Notes: generated by a model not told the origin, from the letters alone. DNA of 64,000 bases from Aquarana catesbeiana (GCF_042186555.1 NC_133330.1:344262575-344326574); one strand, 5' to 3'; positions 33,701-45,620 are shown, numbered from the stretch's first letter. Program-made: numbers and translations.

Positions 33701-34045
33701 TCTCCTCCCACCCGTTCCCCGGCCTCTCCTCCCACCCGTTCCCCGGCCTCTCCTCCCACCCGTTCCCCGGCCTCTCCTCCCACCCGTTCCCCGGACTCTC
33801 CTCCCACCCGTTCCCCGGACTCTCCTCCTCCCCGATCCCCGGACTCTCCTCCTCCCCGATCCCCGGACTCTCCTCCTACCCGCCTCTCCTCCCACGCGAT
33901 CCCCGGCGTCTCCTCCCACGCGATCCCCGGCGTCTCCTCCCACGCGATCCCCGGCGTCTCCTCCCACGCGATCCCCGGCGTCTCCTCCCACGCGATCCCC
34001 GGCGTCTCCTCCTACCCGATCTCGGACCTCTCCTCTTACCTGATC
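30741..34045. repeat. Pyrimidine-rich 20-25-bp minisatellite family
   Basis: Units are of the type CCTCTCCTCCTACCCGATCC plus CCTAA, CCGA or CCGG. A composite segment at about 31470-31930 is repeated with small changes at about 32000-32310 and 32400-32720. The right part changes to CCCACCCGTTCCCCGGCCTC (33380-33820) and CCCACGCGATCCCCGGCGTC (33890-34010). Confidence 0.95.
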
Positions 34046-34059
34046 CCCAGCCTGCCAAA

Positions 34060-34715
34060 TGCTGCAGAGAATGTGTACGTCCTTGAGCGGCTGCGCGTCA
34101 GAGGTGGTAAATCGTCGACTCAACCACCTGCTTTTACTGCTCCTGTTAACAAGCCCTAAAGGAGATTCTCCCTCTCTATTTGTCCTTTATAGAGAGAGTG
34201 AAAGGAAATCCCAAATTTTGGGTTGTCTGCAGAACAAGAATAGAGGGGAAATCTTCCAGTGGGGACACTAGTTCTGGTGACAACCACTTTGGAGGGATTT
34301 CCTCTCACCTGCTGCAGTTATGGGACAGGAAGTGACGGGAGATCTCCCCGATGGGACACAGATGACAAGAGTGATAACATCCCCCCCCACCCCTCCCCCC
34401 GTACTACATCCAAAACTTCTACTACCAATACTGATAACAATCAGGTACTTACCTGTGGCTGGGGTGCAACACTGACTTCTCTCAGTCGCCTCTTCCTGCT
34501 GCGGGTCCCTGGTGCCCCCATATGGCATAAAGGAGCCGACTGTGACTACCTAAGGAGCTGCAACCGGCACCCCGCTACGCATGACGAGAAATCTGTAATA
34601 CCTTCTACATCTTCCGGGGAGATGGGAGGTTCAATGTTTACACCGTGTCCCACCGACTCCCAATAGGAAACTCCCCAGAGTATGAATCCGATTGTTCAGT
34701 GATCATGCCTGGGTC
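34060..34715. other. Unique and dispersed-repeat DNA; no gene
   Basis: Contains one copy (about 34150-34370) of a dispersed repeat with GGAGGGATTTCCTCTCAC and GGGACAGGAAGTGACGG, the family arrayed at 40600-40945. The rest (34430-34715) shows no recognisable gene. Confidence 0.5.
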
Positions 34716-34722
34716 AAAGTAT

Positions 34723-35670
34723 GCAACTACTACCACTAATACCACTACTACCTCTAATACTAATACCACTGATATTACTACTTCTACTTTCACTAATACT
34801 GCCATTACTACTGCCATCAATACTACCGCTAATACCACTAATACTACTACTAATACTACTACCTCTAATACTAATACCACTGATATTACTACTACTACTA
34901 CTATCACTAATACTACTACTGCCATTGCTACGACCATTAATACTACTACTACTACCACTAATACTACTACTACCACTAATACTACTACCACTGATATTAC
35001 TACTACTACTATCACTAATACTGTCATTACTACTGCCATCAATACTACCGCTAATACTACTATCACTAATACTACTACTAATACTGCCATTGCTACGACC
35101 ATTAATACTACTATTGCTATCACTAATACTGCTACTACTATTACTACTAATACTGCCATTACTACTACTACTACCACTAATAATACCATTACTACTAATA
35201 CTGCCATTACTACTTCTACTACCATTAATACTGCCATTGCTACTACTAATACTGCTACTACCAGTACTACCACTAATGCTGCAATTACTACTACTACTAC
35301 CACCACTACTACTAATACTGCCATTACTACTGCTACCACTAATACTACCACAAATGCGGCCATTACTACAACTACTACCACCACTGCTGCTAATACTGCT
35401 AGTACTATTGCTACCACCACTACTACTAATACTACCATTACTACTTCTACTGCTACCACTAATACTGCCATTGCTACTTCTACTGCTACCACCAGTACTG
35501 CTATTACTACGGCCATTACTACTGCTACCACTACTACCACTTATACTGCCATTACTGCTACTTTTTACTACTACTACTATTATTTCTACCGCTAATATTT
35601 CCATTACTTCTATTATTACTGCTGCTACTACTACTACTACCACCACCATCACTACTACTGCTAGTACTCT
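34723..35670. repeat. ACT/AAT trinucleotide repeat tract, ~0.95 kb
   Basis: Imperfect (ACT)n, (ACC)n, (AAT)n and GCC-interrupted triplets. All six frames read as homopolymer-like Thr/Asn, Leu/Ile, Val/Ala or Ser/Gly stretches of about 300 codons, which is why long frames appear on both strands. No coding signal. Confidence 0.97.
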
Positions 35671-35689
35671 GCTGCTGACCCAGACACGA

Positions 35690-36165
35690 TCGCTCAGGGA
35701 ATGATTTCCTGATTTAGATTCACATTCTCCGGAAATTCCTGTTCATGTGACACATGTTGACTCTTATAACACTGATGATGAAGGGAATGTCTGGCCCTGA
35801 AACACGTTGGTACTTTCTATTTCCCTGTGGTCATTTGTCAAATCAATAACACACATTTTGTTCCACTACATCAGGGTGTTACCAGTGTGTGAGAATGTGT
35901 CAGAAATCTCAGAGGGAATGTGAATCTACATGAAAACCTGATCCAGTGTCGGGGGCGGGGTAGTAGACCTGTCCTGCGTTAGCACAGTCCCTCGTGGAAC
36001 AATCTCTGGATTTCGGTTCACGTTCCCCGGAGTTTCCTGATCATTTCACACATTGTGGCTGTTAAAGCCCTGATGACGATAAAGGGATATTTTATGGCCC
36101 TGAAATGCGTTGGGACCTTCTATTTTTCTATTGGAATTAATCTGGTATCAATAAAAACAATTGGA
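35690..36165. repeat. Two diverged ~298-bp tandem copies of a dispersed repeat
   Basis: Copy one (about 35690-35870) and copy two (about 35985-36165) share GATTT..TTCACRTTCYCCGGA, a CTGATGA..GGCCCTGAAAYRCGTTGG module and TCAATAA at the end. Copy two ends in AATAAAAACA, a polyadenylation-signal-like word. No gene. Confidence 0.65.
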
Positions 36166-36221
36166 GAGGTTTGTTTGGGGCTCTTTCAGGAGAACTACAA
36201 GTAGCAGCATGCAATGGCCGC

Positions 36222-39200
36222 TGGGCGTCTCCCGTACAACATCACACCTACACCGGGCGTCTCCCGTACAACATCACACCTACACCAGGCGTCTCCCGTA
36301 CAACATCACATCTACACTGGGCGTCTCCCGTACAACATCATACCTACACCGGGCGTCTCCCGTACAACATCACACCTACACCAGGCGTCTCCCGTACAAC
36401 ATCACACCTACACTGGGCGTCTCCCGTACAACATCATACCTACACCGGGCGTCTCCCGTACAACATCACACCTACACCAGGCGTCTCCCGTACAACATCA
36501 CATCTACACTGGGCGTCTCCCGTACAACATCATACCTACACCGGGCGTCTCCCGTACAACATCACATCTACACTGGGCGTCTCCCGTACAACATCATACC
36601 TACACCGGGCGTCTCCCGTACAACATCACACCTACACCAGGCGTCTCCCGTACAACATCACATCTACACTGGGCGTCTCCCGTACAACATCATACCTACA
36701 CCGGGCGTCTCCCGTACAACATCACACCTACACCAGGCGTCTCCCGTACAACATCACATCTACACTGGGCGTCTCCCGTACAACATCATACCTACACCGG
36801 GCGTCTCCCGTACAACATCACACCTACCCCAGGCGTCTCCCGTACAACATCACATCTACACTGGGCGTCTCCCGTACATCATACCTACACCGGGCGTCTC
36901 CCGTACAACATCACACCTACACCAGGCGTCTCCCGTACAACATCACATCTACACTGGGCGTCTCCCGTACAACATCATACCTACACCGGGCGTCTCCCGT
37001 ACAACATCACATCTACACCAGGCGTCTCCCGTACAACATCACATCTACACTGGGCGTCTCCCGTACAACATCATACCTACACCGGGCGTCTCCCTACGGC
37101 ATCACACCTACACCGGGCGTCTCCCGTACAACATCACACCTACACCAGGCGTCTCCCGTACAACATCACATCTACACTGGGCGTCTCCCGTACAATATCA
37201 TACCTACACCGGGCGTCTCCCGTACAACATCACACCTACACCGGGCGTCTCCCGTACAACATCACACCTACACTGGGCGTCTCCCGTACAACATCATACC
37301 TACACCGGGCGTCTCCCGTACAACATCATACCTACACCGGGCGTCTCCCGTACAACATCACACCTACACCAGGCGTCTCCCGTACAACATCACATCTACA
37401 CTGGGCGTCTCCCGTACAACATCATACCTACACCGGGCGTCTCCCGTACAACATCACATCTACACCAGGCGTCTCCCGTACAACATCACATCTACACTGG
37501 GCGTCTCCCGTACAACATCATACCTACACCGGGCGTCTCCCTACGGCATCACACCTACACCGGGCGTCTCCCGTACAACATCACACCTACACCAGGCGTC
37601 TCCCGTACAACATCACATCTACACTGGGCGTCTCCCGTACAATATCATACCTACACCGGGCGTCTCCCGTACAACATCACACCTACACCGGGCGTCTCCC
37701 GTACAACATCACACCTACACTGGGCGTCTCCCGTACAACATCATACCTACACCGGGCGTCTCCCGTACAACATCACACCTACACCGGGCGTCTCCCGTAC
37801 AACATCACATCTACACTGGGCGTCTCCCGTACAACATCATACCTACACCGGGCGTCTCCCGTACAACATCACATTTACACTGGGCGTCTCCCGTACAACA
37901 TCACACCTACACCGGGCGTCTCCTGTACAACATCACACCTACACTGAGCGTCTCCCGTACAACATCACACCTACACCGGGCGTCTCCCGTACAACATCAC
38001 ACCTACACCAGGCGTCTCCCGTACAACATCACATCTACACTGGGCGTCTCCCGTACAACATCATACCTACACCGGGCGTCTCCCATACAACATCACATCT
38101 ACACTGGGCGTCTCCCGTACAACATCACACCTACACCAGGCGTCTCCCGTACAACATCACATCTACACTGGGCGTCTCCCGTACAACATCACACCTACAC
38201 CAGGCGTCTCCCGTACAACATCACACCTACACTGAGCGTCTCCTGTACAACATCACATCTACACTGGGCATCTCCCGTACAACATCACACCTACACCGGG
38301 CGTCTCCCGTACAACATCACACCTACACCAGGCGTCTCCCGTACAACATCACACCTACACTGGGCGTCTCCCGTACAACATCATACCTACACCGGGCGTC
38401 TCCCGTACAACATCACACCTACACCAGGCGTCTCCCGTACAACATCACATCTACACTGGGCGTCTCCCGTACAACATCATACCTACACCGGGCGTCTCCC
38501 GTACAACATCACATCTACACTGGGCGTCTCCCGTACAACATCACACCTACACCAGGCGTCTCCTGTACAACATCACACCTACACTGAGCGTCTCCTGTAC
38601 AACATCACACCTACACTGGGCATCTCCCGTACAACATCACACCTACACCGGGCGTCTCCCGTACAACATCACACCTACACTGGGCGTCTCCCTACGGCAT
38701 CACACCTACACCGGGCGTCTCCCGTACAACATCACACCTACACTGGGCGACTCCCTTTGGCACCACACCTACACCGGGCGTCTCCCGTACAACATCACAC
38801 CTACACTGGGCGTCTCCCGTACAACATCACACCTACACTGGGCGTCTCCCGTACAACATCACACCTACACTGGGCGTCTCCCGTACAACATCACACCTAC
38901 ACTGGGCGTCTCCCTACGGCATTACACCTACACTGGGCGTCTCCCGTACAACATCACACCTACACTGGGCGTCTCCCGTACAACATCACACCTACACTGA
39001 GCGTCTCCCGTACAACATCACACCTACACTGGGCGTCTCCCGTACAACATCACACCTACACTGAGCGTCTCCCGTACAACATCACACCTACACTGAGCGT
39101 CTCCCGTACAACATCACACCTACACTGGGCATCTCCCGTACAACATCACACCTACACTGAGCGTCTCCCGTACAACATCACACCTACACTGGGCATCTCC

Positions 39201-40590
39201 CGTACAACATCACACCTACACTGGGCGTCTCCCTACGGCATCACACCTACACTGGGCGTCTCCCGTACGGCATTACACCTACACTGGGCGTCTCCCGTAC
39301 AACATCACACCTACACTGAGCGTCTCCCGTACAACATCACACCTACACTGGGCGTCTCCCGTACAACATCACACCTACACTGGGCGTCTCCCGTACAACA
39401 TCAAACCTACACCGGGCGTCTCCCGTACAACATCACACCTACACTGGGCGTCTCCCGTACGGCATCACACCTACACTGGGCGTCTCCCGTACGGCATCAC
39501 ACCTACACTGGCCGTCTCCCGTACGGCATCACACCTACACTGGGCGTCTCCCGTACAACATCACACCTACACTGGCCGTCTCCCGTACGGCATCACACCT
39601 ACACTGGCCGTCTCCCGTACGGCATCACGCCTACACTGGGCGTCTCCCGTACAACATCACACCTACACTGGCCGTCTCCCGTACGGCATCACACCTACAC
39701 TGGCCGTCTCCCGTACGGCATCACACCTACACTGGCCGTCTCCCGTACGGCATCACGCCTACACTGGGCGTCTCCCGTACAACATCACGCCTACACTGGG
39801 CGTCTCCCGTACGGCTTTACATCTATGCTGGGCGTCTCCCGTACAACATCACGCCTACACTGGGCGTCTCCCGTACGGCTTTACATCTATGCTGGGCGTC
39901 TCCCGTACAACATCACACCTACACTGGGCGTCTCCCGTACAACATCACACCTACACTGGGCGTCTCCCGTACATCACACCTACACTGGGCGTCTCCCGTA
40001 CGGCATCACACCTACACTGGGCGTCTCCCGTACGGCATCACACCTACACTGGGCGTCTCCCGTACGGCATCACACCTACACTGGGCGTCTCCCGTACGGC
40101 ATCACACCTACACTGGGCGTCTCCCGTACAACATCACATCTACACTGGGCGTCTCCCGTACAGCATCACACCTACACTGGGCGTCTCCCGTACAACATCA
40201 CACCTACACTGGGCGTCTCCCGTACAGCATCACACCTACACTGGGCGTCTCCCGTACAACATCACACCTACACTGGGCGTCTCCCGTACAACATCACGCC
40301 TACACTGGGCGTCTCCCGTACAACATCACACCTACACTGGGCGACTCCTGTACCCCTTTACACCTATGCTGGGCGTCTCCCGTACAACCTCACACCTACG
40401 CTGGGCGTCTCCCGTACGGCATCACACCTACACTGGGTGTCTCCCGTACGGCTTTACACCTACCCCGGGGTGTCTCCCGTACGGCATCACACCTACACAG
40501 GGCGTCTCCCGTACGGCATCACACCTACGCTGGGCGTCTTCCATACGACTTCACACCTACACTGGGCGTCTCCCATACGGCTTCACACCT
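36222..40590. repeat. 32-bp minisatellite, about 136 copies (4.4 kb)
   Basis: The unit is GGGCGTCTCCCGTACAACAT followed by CACACCTACACT. Variants CACACC/CATACC/CATCTA and ACCGGG/ACCAGG/ACTGGG alternate in the left half. The right half has CGTACGGCATC variants. A 448-bp composite, marked by CTCCCTACGGCATC near 37089 and 37538, is duplicated. As 32 is not divisible by three, one frame cycles through all three phases of the unit. The unit has no stop in any phase, so a 1503-codon frame appears. It is not a gene. Confidence 0.97.
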
Positions 40591-40599
40591 CACTTTTGA

Positions 40600-40945
40600 A
40601 GGGATCTCCTCTCACTTCCTGTTGTTGCCATGGGGCAGGAAGTGAAGGGAAATGCCCCGAGTGGGGAGGCTATTTCTGGTGACACCTCACTTTGGAGGGA
40701 TTTCCTCTCACTTCCTGTTGTGGCCATAGGACAGGAAGTGAGGGATAATCTCCCGAGTGGGGACACTATTTCTGGTGACACCTCACTTTGGAGGGATTTC
40801 CTCTCACTTCCTGTTGTGGCCATAGGACAGGAAGTGAGGGATAATCTCCCGAGTGGGGACACTATTTCTGGTGACACCTCACTTTGGAGGGATCTCCTCT
40901 CACTTTCTGTTGTGGCCATGGGATAGGAAGTGAAGGGGAATCTCC
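40600..40945. repeat. Four ~95-bp tandem units with inverted ETS motifs
   Basis: TCACTTCCTGTTG recurs near 40611, 40706, 40803 and 40899, each followed about 15 bp later by its mirror CAGGAAGTGA (the last copy reads ATAGGAAGTGA). Each unit also carries GGTGACACCTCACTTTGGAG. Single dispersed copies of the family occur at 34150-34370, 46100-46205 and 51880-51945. Confidence 0.85.
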
Positions 40946-41345
40946 CCAAATAGGACGTATGAAAAAATCCGAGAAAAGAAGATACAAATGTATATGTCTA
41001 GGCAGGTTCTGTTACATTGTCACAATTTAAATACAGGAGACCAAAAACGTGTCAAAAAAAAATAAATACACACACAGTTTTTGACAATCCTTTTATTAAC
41101 AGTGTCCCCCCCGTGTAGATCCATCGTCCAATCACAACGCCCACCGACCCAAAGAAAAAAAAAAAGCTCCACTCCCGCCGTCTGCCTGCTCCTCCGTGTG
41201 ACAGTTCATAAATAACTAAGGAGCGGGGCCACTCGGTGACGTCACCTGGTGGCACCGCCCCCCCTGTGACGGCACTGTGACTGGAGATGTGTGGAAACCC
41301 AGCCATAAAGTGAAATTTCACTCTCCCAATCATCATTGATTATAT
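40946..41345. other. Interval without a recognised gene
   Basis: Contains A-rich runs and a perfect GGTGACGTCACC palindrome at 41236-41247 (a CRE core). No supported frame; looks like old repeat. Confidence 0.35.
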
Positions 41346-41349
41346 TTAA

Positions 41350-41822
41350 AGTGGAGTTCCGCCAATTTTTTTTTTAAAGTCAGCAGCTACAAATACTGCA
41401 GCTTCTGACTTTTAAAATATGGACACTTCCCTGTCCAGGGAGCCTGTGATGTCGGCACCCGAAGCCGATATGCCCCTCGACTCCCGGGTGGAGGCGCCGC
41501 CATCTTTGGTAAGGAAATCAGGAAGTGAAGCCTTGCGGCTTCACAGTCTTGTTCCCTACTGCGCATGCGCGAATTGCGCTGCTCGATTCCACTTGTCCCT
41601 GCTGTCTTCTGGGACTTGTCTGTCCCCCAGAAGACAGCGGGGGAGGGGGGCGGAGGAGGCGCCGGACAAGGCGCAGATACTGTGGCTATCTATGCCCGGA
41701 AGTGGGAGCAGATACCTGGATTAGACAGGTATCTGCTCCCCCCTGAAAGGTGCCAAATGTGACACCGGAGAGGGGGGGGGATTTCGAAAAGTGGAAGTTC
41801 CATTTTTGGGTGGAACTCCGCT
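41350..41822. mobile_element. TTAA-flanked MITE, 473 bp, complete
   Basis: Flanked by TTAA at 41346-41349 and 41823-41826. The ends are AGTGGAGTTCCGCC and TGGGTGGAACTCCGCT, so AGYGGAGTTCC is inverted at both tips. The interior includes the AAGTCAGCAGCTACAAATAC block shared with the copy at 23689-24183, GCGCATGCGCG, and a perfect GAGCAGATACCTG..CAGGTATCTGCTC hairpin. Frames of 60-100 codons are spurious. Confidence 0.8.
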
Positions 41823-41826
41823 TTAA

Positions 41827-42149
41827 TCCTCATCCTACTTTTGTAAGGAAATAGATAGGAAAGTATATTATATTTACTTGTTTTATACTTTATTTTTTTT
41901 TTTTTTTTACATTTCTTAAGTTACTTCCTGGTTTCTTGCCTGGGCAAATAATGTCATACATCCCAGGAGTCTTCAGGAGGGGAGGAGGGGCTTTTTCAGC
42001 TAAGCACACCCTCTCCTGCATGCTTGAGCTAAGGGCAGATGGATTCCAGGAATTAAATGCTACATGAATCATTTGCCCTTACTCAAGATGGCCCTGGCCA
42101 GAAATCCTAGGCGGGTGTTTTTCAAAGTGATTTCTCAGCAAACTAAAGT
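41827..42149. other. No gene seen
   Basis: T-rich and unique-looking sequence up to the GGAT array, with no recognised element. Confidence 0.35.
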
Positions 42150-42925
42150 GTGGAGACATGGATGGGGGAGTAGAGGATGGATGGATGGAGATATGGATGG
42201 GGGAATGGATGGAGACATGGATGGGTGGGGGAGTGGATGGATGGACAGAGACATGGATGGATGGGGGAGTGGATGGATGGATGGAGACATGGATGGATGG
42301 ATGGATGGGGGAGTGGATGGATGGAGACATAGATGGATGGTTGGAAGGGGGAGTGGAAGGATGGATGGAGGAGTGGAAGTATGGGTGGAGACATGGATAG
42401 ATGGGGGAGTGGATGGATGGATGGAAGAATGGGTGGAGACATGGATGGAGGAGTGGAAGGATGGATGGGGGCTTGGATGGATGGAGGAGTGGAAGGATGG
42501 GTGGAGACATGGATGGAGGAGTGGAAGGATGGATGGGGGCTTGGATGGATGGGGGGTTGGATGGATGGAGACATGGATGGATGGAGACATGGATGGATGG
42601 GGGGTTGGATGGATGGAGACATGGATGGATGGAGACATGGTGGATGGAGACATGGATGGATGGAGACATGGATGGATGGAGACATGGTGGATGGAGACAT
42701 GGATGGATGGGGGGTTGGATGGATGGAGACATGGATGGATGGAGACATGGATGGATGGAGACATGGATGGATGGAGACATGGTGGATGGAGACATGGATG
42801 GATGGAGACATGGTGGATGGAGACATGGATGGATGGGGGGTTGGATGGATGGAGACATGGATGGATGGAGACATGGTGGATGGAGACATGGATGGATGGA
42901 TGGATGGGGGAGGGAGTTTGCTTTG
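42150..42925. repeat. GGAT-based simple/minisatellite repeat
   Basis: GATGGATGGAGACATG units and (GGAT)n with GGGGGAGTGGAT and GGGGGTTGGAT interruptions. Frames of 180-290 codons on both strands read as Trp/Met/Asp/Gly or Ser/Ile/His/Pro runs and are artefacts. Confidence 0.97.
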
Positions 42926-43319
42926 AATATTATAAATTAATTAAATAGAATTTTTGGTTTGTGGTCCTCAGATGAAGTGCAGCTCCACTTTAATAACTGA
43001 TCTCTTATCGATCTCTGTGTGTTTATTGTAGGCCGATTAATATCCATCTCTTTCCTTTATAGTCATGATATTTATGTTTTTCTGCAGCGCTGATGAAGGG
43101 GGAGGGGTTTGGTCCCTGAAATGCATTGGATGTTTTATGTGATTATACTATTACAATGTTTGTAACCCCAGAGATAAAATGTTTCTGTCTCTGCAAGGGG
43201 TTCCTAGGAGCTCTTTAATATCAATATTTTCTTTATGTCTGCGGTGCTTCTGTATTACCTGGTTGGTCCTGCTGGTTCCCTTCTTCCTGGTAGTAAACTG
43301 ACCACGCCATGCATGGCAG
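42926..43319. other. No gene; carries one GATGAAG..GAAATGCATTGG module
   Basis: Mixed sequence. The module at 43090-43130 belongs to the dispersed family also seen at 35771, 36068 and 45939. Confidence 0.4.
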
Positions 43320-43766
43320 CCGATAGGGTTAAGATTATGGTTAGGGTTATGGCTAAATTTAGGCTTATGGCTAGGGTTAGGGTTATGGCTAGGGTTATGG
43401 TTAAGGTTATGTTTAGGGTTAGGCTAGGGTTATGGCTAAATTTAGGGTTATGGCTAGGGTTAGGTTAGGGTCATGGCTAGATTTAGGTTAGGCTAGGGTT
43501 ATATTTAGGGTTATGGCTATAGTGAGAGTTAGGCTAGGATTAGGGTTATGGCTAGGCTTAAGGTTAGGGTTATGGTTAAGGTTAGGGTTATGGTTAAGGT
43601 TAGGGTTATGGTTAAGGTTAGGGTTATGGTTAAGGTTAGGGTTATGGTTAAGGTTAGGGTTATGGTTAAGGTTAGGGTTAGAGTTATGGGTAGTGTTATG
43701 GTTTTGGCTAGAGTTAGAGTTAGGCTAGGATTAGGGTTATGTCTAGGGTTAGGTTATGGCTAGATG

Positions 43767-44021
43767 TAGGCTCTGTTCTCACCTAGGTGTTTTGTTTTCA
43801 GACCGAAAGACGGGTGATTTTTTGCCGTGATTTTGCTGTGATTTTGTACAGGTCAAAAGGTCACCAAGGTAAAAAGCAGAGAACGCATGTAATCTGCCAA
43901 AAAAGAAGCTCACGTACTTTTTTTGAGCTTCAGGCATTTCGCTTCAGATGACAAAACGCTCAGATGTGAACGGGGGCTACATCTTACAGCAGAAAAACAC
44001 CTAGGTGTGAACAGAGCCTTA
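43767..44021. mobile_element. MITE, 255 bp, with ~27-bp inverted ends
   Basis: The left end TAGGCTCTGTTCTCACCTAG and the reverse of the right end, TAAGGCTCTGTTCACACCTA, match over about 27 bp with one indel and one mismatch. It lies within the telomere-like array, which resumes at both sides. No coding capacity. Confidence 0.8.
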
Positions 44022-44522
44022 GGGTTAGGGTTATGGTTAAGGTTAGGCTAGGATTAGGGTTATGTTTAGGGTTAGGCTAGGGTTATGGCTAGGGTTAGGG
44101 TTATAGCTTGGGTTAGGATTAGGGTTATGGTTATGATTAGAGTTATTGCTAGGATTAGGGTTATGTTTAGGGTTAGGCTAGGATTAGGGTTATAGCTTGG
44201 GTTAGGATTAGGGTTATGGCTAGGGTTAGGCTAGGGTTAGGGTTATAGCTTGGGTTAGGATTAGGGTTATGGTTATGATTAGAGTTATGGCTAGGATTAG
44301 GGTTATGTTTAGGGTTAGGCTAGGATTAGGGTTATAGCTTGGGTTAGGATTAGGGTTATGGCTAGGGTTAGGCTAGGGTTAGGGTTATGGTTAGGATTAG
44401 GGTTATAGCTTGGGTTAGGATTAGGGTTATGGCTAGGGTTAGGGTTATGGTTAGGATTAGGGTTATAGCTTGGGTTAGGATTAGGGTTATGGCTAGGGGT
44501 AGGGTTAGGGTTTTGGCTAGAT

Positions 44523-44793
44523 TAAGACCCCATTCACACAGGGGCAACACGACTTGCAGGTCGCTTCAGCGAGGCGACCTGCAAACGAATGCCCGGGCGA
44601 CTTGCAAAACAACTTCTGCATAGAAGTCTATGCAAGTCGCCCCAAGTCGCCCCCGAAGTCGTACAGGAACCTTTTTCTAAGTCGGAGCGACTTGCGTCGC
44701 TCCCCTTAGAACGGCTCCATAGTACAGAACGGGAGGCGACTTGTCAGGCGACTAGGTCGCCTGACAAGTCGTCCCTGTGTGAATGGGGTCTTA
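44523..44793. mobile_element. MITE, 271 bp, with perfect inverted ends
   Basis: TAAGACCCCATTCACACAGG at the left is the exact reverse complement of the right end, CCTGTGTGAATGGGGTCTTA (identity extends to 21 bp). The interior is built of GCGACTT/AAGTCGC words in alternating orientation and should fold extensively. A degraded relative lies at 24527-24815 and a diverged one at 45025-45272. Confidence 0.85.
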
Positions 44794-45024
44794 GGGTTAT
44801 GGTTAGGATTAGGTTTAGGTTAAGATTAGGGTTATGGCTAGGGTTAGGGTTATGGCTAGGATTAGGTTTAGGTTAAGATTAGGGTTGGAGCTCATTTCTC
44901 TTGTGGAAGGGCCACCAGGAACAGAGCTGGATGGACCATTTTCTTGGGGGGAGGGTCTTCTCGGCAGAAGGGATGGGCTGGGACAAGGGTCAAAAAGCAG
45001 AGTATGTGATTGTTTGTGCTTTAC

Positions 45025-45620
45025 AGTGTCGCACACAAGTTGAACAGAAGTCACATGTATATAGTTCATATGTGACTTTTATGCAACTTTTGAGGGTTTA
45101 CGTGGAAGTTTCTGACCCTCAAGTTGCATGAAAGTCGGACCAAAGTGGTGCAGGAACTACTTTAAGTCGCACAGGTATGAACGGTACTCATTGGGAAATG
45201 TAGTGCGACTTGTCATGCGACGTTGGATTCCAAAGTCGCATGACAAGTTACACAAATGTGAATGGGATCTTAACTCGCCAATCCAGCGCCATGCTCAGCC
45301 CAGCCATTTTCATCCTGTGACCTCTCGCCCCGGCATCTTTGCTATTGGCACCTGGCCGTGACCAATTGTGGCTCCAGAGCCGGGTGCCAACTGCGCATGC
45401 AGGGGCGATGCTACGAACTGTGAATGATTCCACAATCTTCTGGGACCTGTCACGTGTTCTACAAGATGGAGGGAGGGAGAGAAAAGTTTCCCCTTCCGAT
45501 TGCCTAGGCGGTCGAGGCAGAAGTGAGAGCGGGTACCTGTCAAAATCAGGTACCCGCTCCCCCTCATCCCCAAAAGCTCAGTTTCAGAATCAAGAATGGG
45601 GGGGGGGCTTAAAGTGCTCC
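45025..45620. mobile_element. Two diverged MITE remnants side by side
   Basis: 45025-45272 shows AAGTCGCATG / CATGCGACTT style words and ends AATGGGATCTTAA, like the 44523 family. 45275-45620 shows GGTGCCAACTGCGCATGC, TCTTCTGGGACCTGTC and a GCGGGTACCTG..CAGGTACCCGC hairpin, like the TTAA MITE at 41350. Terminal repeats are not intact. Confidence 0.5.

Larger units (their letters stand above)
43320..44890. repeat. Degenerate telomere-like repeat (TTAGGG / TTATGG / CTAGGG)
   Basis: Hexamer-type sequence with TTAGGG as a frequent word, mixed with TTATGG, CTAGGG, TTAAGG and TTAGGC, plus a regular GGTTATGGTTAA sub-array at about 43560-43680. Two MITEs interrupt it. It resembles an interstitial telomeric sequence or a TTAGGG-derived satellite, but too few units are perfect to call it a true telomere. 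Confidence 0.85.

Noticed and set aside
34638..35704. Four overlapping ~300-codon frames on both strands
   Set aside because: A trinucleotide tract gives long open frames on both strands; no non-repetitive part.
35771..35810. Box C/D snoRNA (CTGATGA and CTGA present)
   Set aside because: The boxes are only about 20 nt apart, there is no terminal stem, and the same module recurs in repeat DNA.
36171..40682. 1503-codon open frame
   Set aside because: It is a 32-bp stop-free unit read in rotating phase; two other forward frames are equally open, and no non-repetitive domain is attached.
43320..44890. True chromosome-end telomere
   Set aside because: Many units deviate from TTAGGG, and complex sequence with gene exons follows on both sides.
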